Source: Halobacteriovoraceae bacterium
Lineage (GTDB): Bacteria; Bdellovibrionota; Bacteriovoracia; Bacteriovoracales; Bacteriovoracaceae
Assembly (NCBI GenBank): GCA_002711995.1
Contig: PASN01000018.1
Span: forward strand, 124,001-188,000
Direction of reading: 5' to 3'
Length of the DNA: 64,000 bases
In this document: positions 18,271 through 27,440 of the stretch, in pieces
Layout: each line of letters begins with the position of its first letter
Numbering within the stretch: position 1 is the first letter of the stretch
Notes under the pieces: generated by a model
The model's input: only the letters and a program-made list of their open reading frames with translations
What the model was told of the DNA's origin: nothing
Databases searched by the model: none
Position numbers and translations under genes: made by a program

Positions 18271-19983
18271 TTAGTCTAATCTTAGGTATTTATACATGTT
18301 AAACACAATGTCGGAGTACCGGAAATTTTTTACCCTTTTGTGAGAAAGGACATAACTCCGAGCGTAGTATTGCATTATCCATGGAAGGTCTGAATTGATC
18401 TGTTTTTCTATCTTCATCATTATAGGGCCAGGGTTTGCCTCTCTCTTAAGTTTGGAAAGCGATTGATAAAGCTTATCCACCTTTGGATTTGAGTAGTAAG
18501 AAGTGTTGGGCCCTGGAGGGTGATTGCCGCTAATGAGGAGTTGACCAATATTTTCAGGATCTGGGTAGTCCATCGTCCAGCCACCTTGCCAAAACTGTAG
18601 CTGTCCATTTTGAGCTTTCTTAAGGAAGGCTGGAAAGGTGTTGATATTGATTTTGATTTTTATACCAATTTTTTCAAGTTCACTTTTTATAAATTCTGCC
18701 ATTTGCCTTGAGGTAGAGCTTGCTCCTCTTACATCGTAGGAGAGAGCTGAGAGACCTTTTCCATTAGGGAAACCGGCCTTAGAAAGAAAGCTTTTGGCCT
18801 TATCAAGATCATAGCTATATGGCAGTTCACTGGATGGACTGTAGCCTGGAATTCCCGGTGGAAAGATTGAATTGGCCTTGAGCCCAGTGTTATTTGTAAA
18901 GATTTTGATGAACCTCTCATTGTCTATAGCGTGGGCGATGGCTTTTCTGAGGTTTAGATTTTTCCCAACAATGGAATCTTTCATATTAAAGGCAAGCCAC
19001 CAATAGGTAAGTGTTGGCGCTACTTGAAGGGATACTCCCTTTTCTTTTAATTCTTTTTTAAGCGCACCCTTATAGTTTAGGGCCATTTGTAAATAGTCTT
19101 TGGTTAGAACGATGAAGTCCAAATTGCCTTTTAAAAAGTTTTGCATCCTAGGCCTGGCCTCGTTTATCACATGAAATCTTATCCCATCCAGAAATGGAAT
19201 TTTTTTGCCAGCATCTTTTAGAAGATTGTTCTCATATGAAAATCTGTCTCCTGACTTAGGAAAAGTGTTGCTGTGATAGTTGGGATTGGCGGCCAAATTA
19301 ACCTCCAAATTCTTTTCCCAATTTAAAAATAAAAAAGGTCCTGTTCCTATGGGAATTTGGGATAAATCATTTTCAAAGTGCTTGATAAGCTCAAGGGGTG
19401 TTGGAGCGGTAAAGCTCATGGCCAGAGCGTATAGCAGTTGCGGGTATTTCGTTTCAAGTTTTATTTGAAGTGTATTGTCGTTTAGGGCCTTGAGTCCCTC
19501 AACCTTAGTACTTTCAAACTCTCTTAAATTATCAACCTTTGATCTAAAATCGTTTAGACCCTTGATTTTATCTGCGAAAAGCCACCAACCGGGGCTTTGA
19601 GTTTTTTTATAGGCAATTCGTTTTATTTGATTAACAAAGTCTTGTGCCTTTAAAATTCTTGTTTCTTTTAATGCCGGGTGCGGATGATATTGTACGTTCT
19701 TTTTAATTTGAATTGTGTAAGTCAGACCGTCGTCCGTTATTTTGGGAAGCTCTTTTGCGAGTAGAGGCTTTATAGAGTATGGCCTAATGAGGTAGTCATA
19801 CTCATATAAAGTTTCATGTACTTGATAAACGACTTGAGCGCTGACAGTGTCATAAGATATTGCTGGATCAAGCCCTGATAATTTAGCGGTCAGAACCACA
19901 TCTAAAATGTTGTCTTGTTTCTTTTTCTTGGCGCTATCACAGCTGATAGCGCCAAGAATCAAAAAAACAAGAAGTAGTCTCAT
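18271..19983 (-). CDS. Family-5 extracellular solute-binding lipoprotein (peptide/nickel type)
   Basis: This 570-residue lipoprotein has a lipobox AISC (Cys15) after a short signal sequence and the SBP_bac_5 fold of oligopeptide-binding proteins (OppA/DppA). Typical phrases are LDPAISYDTVSAQVVYQVHETL and LRKAIAHAIDNERF. Such proteins deliver peptides to an ABC permease, but no permease or ATPase gene is next to it, so it may serve a distant or shared transporter. Its ATG overlaps the alaS stop (TAATG), so it is co-translated with alaS, an odd pairing. The predator could use it to take up prey peptides; that is inference. Confidence 0.9.
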   Translation of the reverse strand: MRLLLVFLILGAISCDSAKKKKQDNILDVVLTAKLSGLDPAISYDTVSAQVVYQVHETLYEYDYLIRPYSIKPLLAKELPKITDDGLTYTIQIKKNVQYHPHPALKETRILKAQDFVNQIKRIAYKKTQSPGWWLFADKIKGLNDFRSKVDNLREFESTKVEGLKALNDNTLQIKLETKYPQLLYALAMSFTAPTPLELIKHFENDLSQIPIGTGPFLFLNWEKNLEVNLAANPNYHSNTFPKSGDRFSYENNLLKDAGKKIPFLDGIRFHVINEARPRMQNFLKGNLDFIVLTKDYLQMALNYKGALKKELKEKGVSLQVAPTLTYWWLAFNMKDSIVGKNLNLRKAIAHAIDNERFIKIFTNNTGLKANSIFPPGIPGYSPSSELPYSYDLDKAKSFLSKAGFPNGKGLSALSYDVRGASSTSRQMAEFIKSELEKIGIKIKININTFPAFLKKAQNGQLQFWQGGWTMDYPDPENIGQLLISGNHPPGPNTSYYSNPKVDKLYQSLSKLKREANPGPIMMKIEKQINSDLPWIMQYYARSYVLSHKRVKNFRYSDIVFNMYKYLRLD

Positions 19984-22592
19984 TACAATTGCCTTAGAGT
20001 TTTTTCAAAGATTTGGATGAATGCATCTTTGGCAATGTCACCAGAGCCCTGTGCCATGTCCTTTCGTCCCCCGCCACGGCCATTGAATTCACTTTGAGCG
20101 GCTTTTAAAGCACTTGAGCAGTCAACGACTGCATTGGCCTTATGCGTTCTGCAAAGGTAATTTGACTTGCCGTCTTGCTCGCTCACAAGCAAGAGAACGT
20201 CTTTTTTGTTTTGATCAACGAATTTATCAGAAAGGTTCCTAAAGCTTTTAGGGCTCTCATTACCTAAGTCAGCAACTACAAGTCCATATTCTTTGCCAAT
20301 GTCTTTCACATCGCTGAAGAGGTCTTTACTTTTTTGTGCCTGCAACTTGTCTTGCATTGATTTGATCTCTTTGGATTTAGTTTTAACTTCTTTTTGAAGT
20401 CCCTCCACTTTTTCCAAAACTGCAGAGGTCTTGCAGGCAAGTTTTCTTTCCACCTGCTCAAGAACTTCGGAACGATTGGTAAGGTAGTCCAACGCTCCTG
20501 TTGAAGTCATCGCCTCCATTCTTCTAACGCCACTTGAAAGTGAAGTTTCATTCGTGATTACGAATAAACCAATATCGGAGGTGTTGGATACATGTGTTCC
20601 ACCACATAACTCCATTGAAAATTCTCCCATTGTTAGAACTCTTACTTCGCTTCCGTATTTTTCTCCAAATAATGCCATTGCGCCTTTTTCCTGCGCCTCT
20701 TTCATGCTCATGTATTGAGCTTCTACTGGAAGTGACTTTTGAATTTGAAGATTTACTAGTTTTTCAACTTCCTTTATTTCTTCTTTGGTCATTGCCTTAG
20801 GATGAGTAAAATCAAATCTTAATCTATCCTTGCTAACCATTGAGCCGGCCTGTTTAATGTGATCACCTAGAACGCTTATTAAGGAAGCTTGAAGAAGGTG
20901 AGTGGCCGAATGGTTTCTCATTGTGAGCTGGCGGTTTTCGAAGTCTATTTTAAGTTCGAATTCGCCGTGGTTTATCTCATTCTCATCCACAATTTCACAG
21001 ACATGAGCAATAAGGCCTTCCACAGGTATTTGAGTGTCCAAAACCTTAGCAACGAGTTTTCCGTTTTTAAAGATCTCGCCTTTGTCACCTGCTTGACCAC
21101 CGCTCTCGCCGTAAAATGGTGTTTGGTCAAAAATAAGAAAGTCGACGCCATTTATGTTCTCTTTAGCAACTAGCTTCGCAACAGAGTCAATTTGATCGTA
21201 TCCAAGAAACTTCGTTGGACCAGAACTCTCTTTAATGGAGTAGAATGTTTTAAGATTATCTTCGCCTGCCTGAAACTGAGAAGCCTGCTTTGAGCGACTT
21301 TTCTGTTCTTCCATTGCCTTCTTAAATCCTTCCTCGTCAACCTCTAGGTTGTTTTCTTCCAGGATGGTTTGAGTAAGATCCACAGGGAATCCATATGTGT
21401 CATAAAATTTAAAAGCTGTTTTCCCATCGAGAATGGTCTCTTTCTGTTCCTTTAGCTTTTTCATTTGTTTGTTAAGCAGGTCAAGCCCTGTAGAGAGAGT
21501 CTGTCTAAAGTTCTCTTCCTCAAGCTTTAAGTAGTTCTCTGCAAGCGCCTGGTTCGCGGCGTTTTGTGGATATTCTTCGCCAAGAATGTTGAAAACTATC
21601 GGAATTAATTTTGGTAGCGTTGTCTCTTTAATACCTAATACATCAAGGTGTCTTACACCTCTTCTGATGATTCTTCTTAGCACATAGCCACGTCCATCAT
21701 TGGAAGGAATAACCCCATCAGTTAGTAGCATCGTGGCACTTTTGACATGGTCGGCAATGACTCTCATGCTGGAGCTAAATTCAGCGTACTTTTTACCAGA
21801 AATTTTTTCGAGTTCATCTATTAATGGCATGAAAAGGTCTGTGTCATAGTTCCAGTATACGCCATTTATAACTGCTGACAGTCTTTCCAGTCCTGCACCT
21901 GTGTCAACGCTTGGCCTTGGGAGGTTTCTTTTTTTGATCTCTCCATCCTCTCTATATTTTTCATACTGCATAAATACGAGGTTCCAAATTTCCACGTATC
22001 GACTTTCGTCATCCAATATACATTCAGAAGTGTCGGATCCATCGCTATGCTCTTGGCCATGGTCATAGAATATTTCAGAGGAAGGGCCACAAGGGCCAAG
22101 GTCTCCCATTTCCCAAAAGTTGTCTTTGTCACCTCTAAAGAAAATTCGATCTCGCGGAACACCTTCCTGCTCATGCCAGATATCGGCCGCTTCTTGATCT
22201 GTGTGGTGAACGGTCACGTATAATTTGTCTTTATCGATTTTTAATTCTTTTGTAAGAAACTCCCACGCAAAAGAGATCGCTTCTTTTTTAAAGTAGTCAC
22301 CAAAGGAGAAGTTTCCAAGCATTTCGAAAAAGGTATGATGGCGGGCCGTAAAACCCACATTCTCAAGATCGTTGTGCTTACCTCCGGCCCTCACACATTT
22401 TTGAATGGATGTGGCCCTTGGGTTTTGAGCTTTAGCCTTGCCAGTAAAGTAGTCTTTAAACTGGTTCATTCCTGCATTGTTGAAAAGCAGGGTAGGGTCA
22501 TTCAGCGGTACCAAAGAAGATGAAGGAATCTTTGAATGTCCTTTTTCGCTAAAATATGATGTAAACTTTTTTCTAAGCTCTTTTGCTTGCAT
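19983..22592 (-). CDS. alaS: Alanyl-tRNA synthetase
   Basis: This is an 869-residue class II alanyl-tRNA synthetase. The N-terminal aminoacylation domain begins MQAKELRKKFTSYF and holds motif 2 around ARHHTFFEMLGNFSFGDYF. The editing domain carries the zinc-site motifs HSATHLL and CGGTH, and the C-terminal C-Ala domain holds the RGGGRKDMAQGSG loop. The start at 22592 has GAGGTGATT directly before it; a longer frame to 22613 lacks a site. It is the first gene of a two-gene unit with the solute-binding lipoprotein. Confidence 0.98.
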   Translation of the reverse strand: MQAKELRKKFTSYFSEKGHSKIPSSSLVPLNDPTLLFNNAGMNQFKDYFTGKAKAQNPRATSIQKCVRAGGKHNDLENVGFTARHHTFFEMLGNFSFGDYFKKEAISFAWEFLTKELKIDKDKLYVTVHHTDQEAADIWHEQEGVPRDRIFFRGDKDNFWEMGDLGPCGPSSEIFYDHGQEHSDGSDTSECILDDESRYVEIWNLVFMQYEKYREDGEIKKRNLPRPSVDTGAGLERLSAVINGVYWNYDTDLFMPLIDELEKISGKKYAEFSSSMRVIADHVKSATMLLTDGVIPSNDGRGYVLRRIIRRGVRHLDVLGIKETTLPKLIPIVFNILGEEYPQNAANQALAENYLKLEEENFRQTLSTGLDLLNKQMKKLKEQKETILDGKTAFKFYDTYGFPVDLTQTILEENNLEVDEEGFKKAMEEQKSRSKQASQFQAGEDNLKTFYSIKESSGPTKFLGYDQIDSVAKLVAKENINGVDFLIFDQTPFYGESGGQAGDKGEIFKNGKLVAKVLDTQIPVEGLIAHVCEIVDENEINHGEFELKIDFENRQLTMRNHSATHLLQASLISVLGDHIKQAGSMVSKDRLRFDFTHPKAMTKEEIKEVEKLVNLQIQKSLPVEAQYMSMKEAQEKGAMALFGEKYGSEVRVLTMGEFSMELCGGTHVSNTSDIGLFVITNETSLSSGVRRMEAMTSTGALDYLTNRSEVLEQVERKLACKTSAVLEKVEGLQKEVKTKSKEIKSMQDKLQAQKSKDLFSDVKDIGKEYGLVVADLGNESPKSFRNLSDKFVDQNKKDVLLLVSEQDGKSNYLCRTHKANAVVDCSSALKAAQSEFNGRGGGRKDMAQGSGDIAKDAFIQIFEKTLRQL

Positions 22593-22725
22593 AATCACCT
22601 CAATCCTTTTCACTTTATTAGCATAAAAGAGACAATTTTTATAATCCTTGAATACTTATGAATTTCCAAAAAACTGTGTAAAAATAATACTATAACTTGT
22701 TCATTATACGTTTTGCGGAGCGCAA

Positions 22726-23736
22726 TTGGAAGTCGCGGTTTTAATTTTAACTCATGGAAGGGTGGAGTTGCTGATTGAATGCCTTAAAAGCATTGAAAAC
22801 CAGAGGGAAAATCCTTTTAAAATTGAATATTACATCCTTTTAAACGGAAAGGATGAGAAAACGGCATCGTGGCTAAATGAGCAAAAACTGAACTACAGGT
22901 CACTGAATACTCCTCTCCCAGTGGGGGAAGCAAGAAATCTTCTGATCAAGGATGTTAAGCAAGATTATATATGCTTTTTAGATGACGATATCACTCTGCC
23001 TTTAGACTATTTTTCAAAAGCACATTCATTTATTCAAAATAATCCTGGTGTGGATATATTTGGAGGTCCTGATCAAAGCGGCGCTAAGTCCTCTGGCTTT
23101 CAAAATTGCCTAGGCCATGTAATGGAGAGCTTTCTTGCCACTGGCCCAACCAATAAGAGGCATAAGGTCGAAAAAGATGGCGCTGTTGAGGAAGCAGATG
23201 AGACAACTTTAATTCTCTGCAATTTTTGGGCAAAGCGAAATATTTTCAAAACAAGAGGCTTCCCAAAGCATTTTAGAAGAAATGAAGAGAATTATCTTTT
23301 AAGCATACTCAAGGATGAGGGACATATAATGATGAGAGTTCCTCATTTGTACTTATATCATAACCGCAAAACATCGCTTTTTAAGATAATGAGAGTCTTA
23401 TTCTTGGCAGGCATTTATAGAAGTGTGAGCATTGTGGCCTATCCCAAATCTTTTAGGCCGTGGTTTATTGCGCACCATGTTTTTCTATGCGCTTTGTTCG
23501 GCACTGCTTTTTGGAGTCCATTGTATTTTTACGCCTTGCTTGGCATTTACCTCTTGGCGATATCTGTAAATTCATTGTCCATATTTCTTAAAACCAAAAG
23601 AGTGCTGGATATTCCCACGGCCATGTTATTATTTGTAATATTCAATTTCTCATATCCTGTGGGGCAGACTCTGGGATATGCCGTAGGTGGAGTTGCCAGG
23701 TTAAGAGGAAAAAGCTTTGATGAAGAAATACTTTAA
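22726..23736 (+). CDS. Family-2 glycosyltransferase with C-terminal membrane segments
   Basis: This 336-residue protein uses a TTG start with GCGGAG just upstream. The GT2 (GT-A) fold is clear: VAVLILTHGRVELL at the N-terminus, LPVGEARN before the sugar-nucleotide site, and the metal-binding Asp triplet in FLDDDITLP (86-88). About residues 225-320 hold two or three hydrophobic segments, so it is probably attached to the inner membrane from the cytoplasmic side. It is the first gene of a three-gene unit with an HprK-like protein and a nucleotidyltransferase-glycosyltransferase fusion, overlapping the next start by 17 bases. The acceptor is unknown; surface polysaccharide or a glycolipid is likely. 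Confidence 0.85.
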   Translation: MEVAVLILTHGRVELLIECLKSIENQRENPFKIEYYILLNGKDEKTASWLNEQKLNYRSLNTPLPVGEARNLLIKDVKQDYICFLDDDITLPLDYFSKAHSFIQNNPGVDIFGGPDQSGAKSSGFQNCLGHVMESFLATGPTNKRHKVEKDGAVEEADETTLILCNFWAKRNIFKTRGFPKHFRRNEENYLLSILKDEGHIMMRVPHLYLYHNRKTSLFKIMRVLFLAGIYRSVSIVAYPKSFRPWFIAHHVFLCALFGTAFWSPLYFYALLGIYLLAISVNSLSIFLKTKRVLDIPTAMLLFVIFNFSYPVGQTLGYAVGGVARLRGKSFDEEIL

Positions 23737-24736
23737 CTTTCATGGATTCACTATAAAAGTAGAGCTTGAGTCTGAAGAGATGGCAAATCTCTTAATAAAG
23801 GACTTTGCATATTTTCAATCCCAGGAGACTGGGGAAGTTGACCTATCAATAAAAGCAGAGATTACCGAAGAAATTGATGAAAAAGTTCCGACTGGACTAG
23901 CGACGGTAAAGCAGAACGTTAGGGCCATGACATTTGAAAAGGGAAATCTCCGCTATAACTATTTCTATGGACAGGCAGTTTCAATAATAAATTACAGAAC
24001 AAATGTGATTGAAGTATTTGCTAAAACCGAATCTTATTTGCACGAGATAATATATTTGGCAATCCTATCACGAGAGACCAAATATCATGACCAGAATGGA
24101 CTGCACAAAATTCATGCCTTTGGAGTTTCCAAAGGTGATACGGCCTTGATTGGCATGATGAACATGAAGGGGGGAAAAACAACTTTATTCTCCTACTTTT
24201 TAGACGAAGATGGTTATGAGCTTCTTTCGGATGATACTCCTTTGATAAATGCTAGAGGGGAGGTTCTCCCGTTTCCTATAAGGCTTGGCTTTGAGCTTAA
24301 TAGCTATACCCAAGAAAAGCTTTCTAAATACAAAAACAAAGCATATCGGTTCGAGAGGGTGGAATACGGGCCTAAGGACCTCATTAATATTCTTGAGTTT
24401 AAAAACAAGGTCTCAGCACCCAAGAAAAAAACCGTACTATTCCAGGGAATCAGAGTTCATCGCGATGGACACCCCGAGGTTAAAGAAATTAAGAAATTAA
24501 AAATGTTAAAATACTTGGTTAAGAATATGATCGTTGGGGTGGGACTGCCAATGGTCATAGAATATTATTTGGAATCAAGTTTTAAAGATAAATTAATAAA
24601 TATTAAAACTATTTTGATGAGAAGTTTTGCTGCACTTTCACTTTTGCGAAATTCACGCTGCTATGAAGTTTATTTAACAAATGAGCCCCAAAAAAACTTC
24701 TTGGGAGTAAAAGGATTGTTGGATAGCTATGAATAA
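23720..24736 (+). CDS. HPr-kinase/PEP-carboxykinase-like P-loop protein
   Basis: This is a 338-residue protein. The middle part looks like the C-terminal half of HPr kinase/phosphorylase. A P-loop variant MNMKGGKTTL (147-156) is followed by LLSDDTPLI (around 168-176), the place of the conserved acidic residues, and then by LPFPIRLGFEL. The first Gly of the P-loop is Met, so the loop is not canonical. Stand-alone HprK-like proteins occur in many polysaccharide and peptide-modification clusters, where their substrates are mostly unknown. The start at 23720 (second Met of the frame) overlaps the GT2 gene; its end overlaps the next gene by eight bases. I infer a kinase or sugar-phosphate role in the same pathway. 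Confidence 0.68.
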   Translation: MKKYFNFHGFTIKVELESEEMANLLIKDFAYFQSQETGEVDLSIKAEITEEIDEKVPTGLATVKQNVRAMTFEKGNLRYNYFYGQAVSIINYRTNVIEVFAKTESYLHEIIYLAILSRETKYHDQNGLHKIHAFGVSKGDTALIGMMNMKGGKTTLFSYFLDEDGYELLSDDTPLINARGEVLPFPIRLGFELNSYTQEKLSKYKNKAYRFERVEYGPKDLINILEFKNKVSAPKKKTVLFQGIRVHRDGHPEVKEIKKLKMLKYLVKNMIVGVGLPMVIEYYLESSFKDKLINIKTILMRSFAALSLLRNSRCYEVYLTNEPQKNFLGVKGLLDSYE

Positions 24737-27440
24737 TGAAGGTCTGCTTAATGGTTTGTATATGATCGGGAGGACTGCTCCTGGGAAACTACTCTTTAAT
24801 CTTGGGTATAAACTAAGTTATCTATGTGCCAGAGCTTACATGAAAGCCTTCACATGTGGTGACTATTTGTACCTTAAAGGCAGTTATGCCTGTGGAAATT
24901 GGGAGCCAGTCGTAAGTGACTTGGACTTTGTTCTTATATATGAATATGACAAACCTGAAAGTGACGATAAAAGAATATCAATAATTAAAAAACTCCTTCC
25001 TGTAGTGAAAGATGTTGATACTTACACCCTGGATGAGCTTAAGAATCAAATTAGATATGGAAGCTTTAAAAACAGTGACTTTGAAAGCTGGATGCCACTT
25101 GGAAGGAAGTTGGAGATTAAGGCAAAGAGGTTATCCTACCCCAAAAAAAATATACTAGATCGCTTAGATGATGTTTATTTTTATGTGGAGTGGCTTTTTA
25201 TAAATCTCAAACCTGGAAATGGTGAAATCAACTCCTATAGAATTGCCTGTGCTAAAAGAAATCTCATAAGGGTGGGAAAGATTATAGAAAAGCTTGCAAC
25301 TAGCTTTGACTTTGAAGAATTTGAAACTAGCAAGAGCATGGGCAATCTTAGATCTCGAGAAGATGTCATTAGAACTTTGTCATTTCTTTTGTCCAATTTA
25401 GATGTGAACAAGCTGAAAGAAACTCTGGGAATTCAAATTGACAATGCTTCTATAGAAAAGATTTTAAAAAGGGACTACTACAAAGGTCACTTTTCACTAA
25501 GTGAGGAGCTTGATTCAGGAAAGATTTGTTTGTCTCGAGAGTGCTTTGGTCTTTTTTACTTTCTTGGAATTATAGACTCTTACGTTTTATATGAAAACTC
25601 GAAGCAATTTGAAGATCAGGTTTTTAACTCCTTATGCATGGTCAAATATGCTTTGAAACTTCGTGATGGAAAGACAAATCACATTCATGAAGATTTAGGA
25701 GATCTAGAGCTGCAAAAAAGACTTGAATCATCCCTTAAAGAGCTTGATCAAGTTGAAAGTTTGAATATGTTTGAGAACGCTTTTGAAAAGGATGTGTTTA
25801 TCACTGCAAGCTGGGGGCAGGGCTACCTCGAAGTTTTGCGAAAATGCCACATGAATCTTAAACAGAATTGTCCAAGCGTTCATCACCTGCATGTCTCAAT
25901 AGATGGAGACTCTTCGGCATTTAAAGGCCTTAAAGACTTGTCCACCATAAGAATAAAAGAAAATAAGGCCTATGAAGGGTTATGGCATAAAGAGTCGCTT
26001 TTTAATTTGGCAATTAATGTGTGTGCCGGTGCCCGAACCTATATTTTCTCAGATATTGATGTGATTATAAATAGCTCTAGTTGGATTGATAATCTTTTAA
26101 AGAAGTTGAAAACAAAGGATGTCGTTCAGCCATTTTCATTCTTCATTGATGAGACTACGGGCAAGAAGACGCTTTCTAGCGTGAAGGCAATTGAAGTAGG
26201 AGAGGAGTCTTTCTATGCGCCGGGGTTGATATGGGCGTTTAACCACAGTGGAATATCAAAACTAGGGAAGTTCTTTGATCTCTTTCATGATGGAAGCAAT
26301 GATGGAATCCTTTTTAAAAACATTACTAAGGCCGACCTTGGTGTCATCGAAACCTTAACCTGGACCTCAAAAGATATTTTTGAAAATCAAAATAAAGAAA
26401 GCTTTAATTACGGCTATATCGATGATGAATTAGGTCATGTAAGCCATCCTGCGCCAAAACAATATGATAATATGATTCAATTGTTCAACTTGATGTTGCC
26501 AGAACTTAAGAGGAGAATTGAAAGGGACCATTTTGGCATTTGGAGATGGAAGGATTCAGAAAGCGAGTTTAAAAAACTATTTTCTATCTTTCTTAGGGAA
26601 AGAGGTCTGTTTTCAAACACTTTTAAAGAGCTTATCTCTAAAAACAAAAAGTTTCTTTTGAATAATAAAATAGCACCTTCAAAACTCTATTTAGACGAAA
26701 CCAAGAAAATCTATACTTGTTCAGGGGTGCACAAATTATCTTTTTTAACTTCTGAAATAAATGAAGAGTTTAAACTTGCTCAAATAGGCGACAGTGATTC
26801 TGAGAAGAACAAAATATTTTTTGAGTTGGAAGAGCTTGAAGCAGGAAAAACTTATTCTGCATGCTTTGTCTTTGAAGATTTGGTCAACGTTAGAGGACCA
26901 CTATGCGCTGGTTTAGTTAACTGCTTTTCAGACGACATTGTTTTCGAATCATTCACTTTGAATAAAAAACTCTCTGCAATGGGCATTAACTTTTACGCTT
27001 TTGAAAACTTTAAGGACCCTAAGGTCTATATAGAGTTTAAAGGTGAAGAAGATCTAGAGTTTAACTTTAAGTCCTTTCAAATTGATGTCAATGATGACCA
27101 GCATAAAGAAAACTGGAGTTGGATTGGTGAAAATAAGTCAAAGGAAGTCTCTTCGGACAATGAATGCTTGGTTGCATTTCAGAAAACTTTGAAGCCAACC
27201 TGGCATAAAGTTAGTATTAAGCTTGGCAACCTGAAGTCCTCCCAGTACAAAGTTTCCATACTTGCTGGTGAGGGGCAAGTACTCACTTCACCAAGAATTC
27301 AAAAAAACATAGAAGGCTACATTAGCTTGGTCTTTAAGATTCCAGTGGTCATGACGAAGATTCTAATCAAATTCGAATTCGAAACTGAAGAAGAATTTGA
27401 GAAAGACATTGTTTACTTTGTGGAAAAGAAGATCTCATGA
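24729..27440 (+). CDS. Nucleotidyltransferase-glycosyltransferase fusion protein
   Basis: This is a 903-residue multidomain protein. Residues about 40-110 form a pol-beta-type nucleotidyltransferase core: GSYACGNWEPVVSDLDF (51-67) with Asp64 and Asp66, and a candidate third acidic residue near DVDTY (97). A helical region follows to about 330, as in aminoglycoside nucleotidyltransferases. Residues about 345-600 look like a GT-A glycosyltransferase, with FITASWGQGY, DLSTIRIKEN and the metal motif FSDIDV (Asp442, Asp444). The last 250 residues are beta-rich, perhaps a carbohydrate-binding module. No membrane segment is seen. It overlaps the HprK-like gene by eight bases and converges on the GT-C-like gene with a 28-base overlap. 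The two catalytic assignments are by motif; the joint product is unknown. Confidence 0.72.
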   Translation: MNNEGLLNGLYMIGRTAPGKLLFNLGYKLSYLCARAYMKAFTCGDYLYLKGSYACGNWEPVVSDLDFVLIYEYDKPESDDKRISIIKKLLPVVKDVDTYTLDELKNQIRYGSFKNSDFESWMPLGRKLEIKAKRLSYPKKNILDRLDDVYFYVEWLFINLKPGNGEINSYRIACAKRNLIRVGKIIEKLATSFDFEEFETSKSMGNLRSREDVIRTLSFLLSNLDVNKLKETLGIQIDNASIEKILKRDYYKGHFSLSEELDSGKICLSRECFGLFYFLGIIDSYVLYENSKQFEDQVFNSLCMVKYALKLRDGKTNHIHEDLGDLELQKRLESSLKELDQVESLNMFENAFEKDVFITASWGQGYLEVLRKCHMNLKQNCPSVHHLHVSIDGDSSAFKGLKDLSTIRIKENKAYEGLWHKESLFNLAINVCAGARTYIFSDIDVIINSSSWIDNLLKKLKTKDVVQPFSFFIDETTGKKTLSSVKAIEVGEESFYAPGLIWAFNHSGISKLGKFFDLFHDGSNDGILFKNITKADLGVIETLTWTSKDIFENQNKESFNYGYIDDELGHVSHPAPKQYDNMIQLFNLMLPELKRRIERDHFGIWRWKDSESEFKKLFSIFLRERGLFSNTFKELISKNKKFLLNNKIAPSKLYLDETKKIYTCSGVHKLSFLTSEINEEFKLAQIGDSDSEKNKIFFELEELEAGKTYSACFVFEDLVNVRGPLCAGLVNCFSDDIVFESFTLNKKLSAMGINFYAFENFKDPKVYIEFKGEEDLEFNFKSFQIDVNDDQHKENWSWIGENKSKEVSSDNECLVAFQKTLKPTWHKVSIKLGNLKSSQYKVSILAGEGQVLTSPRIQKNIEGYISLVFKIPVVMTKILIKFEFETEEEFEKDIVYFVEKKIS

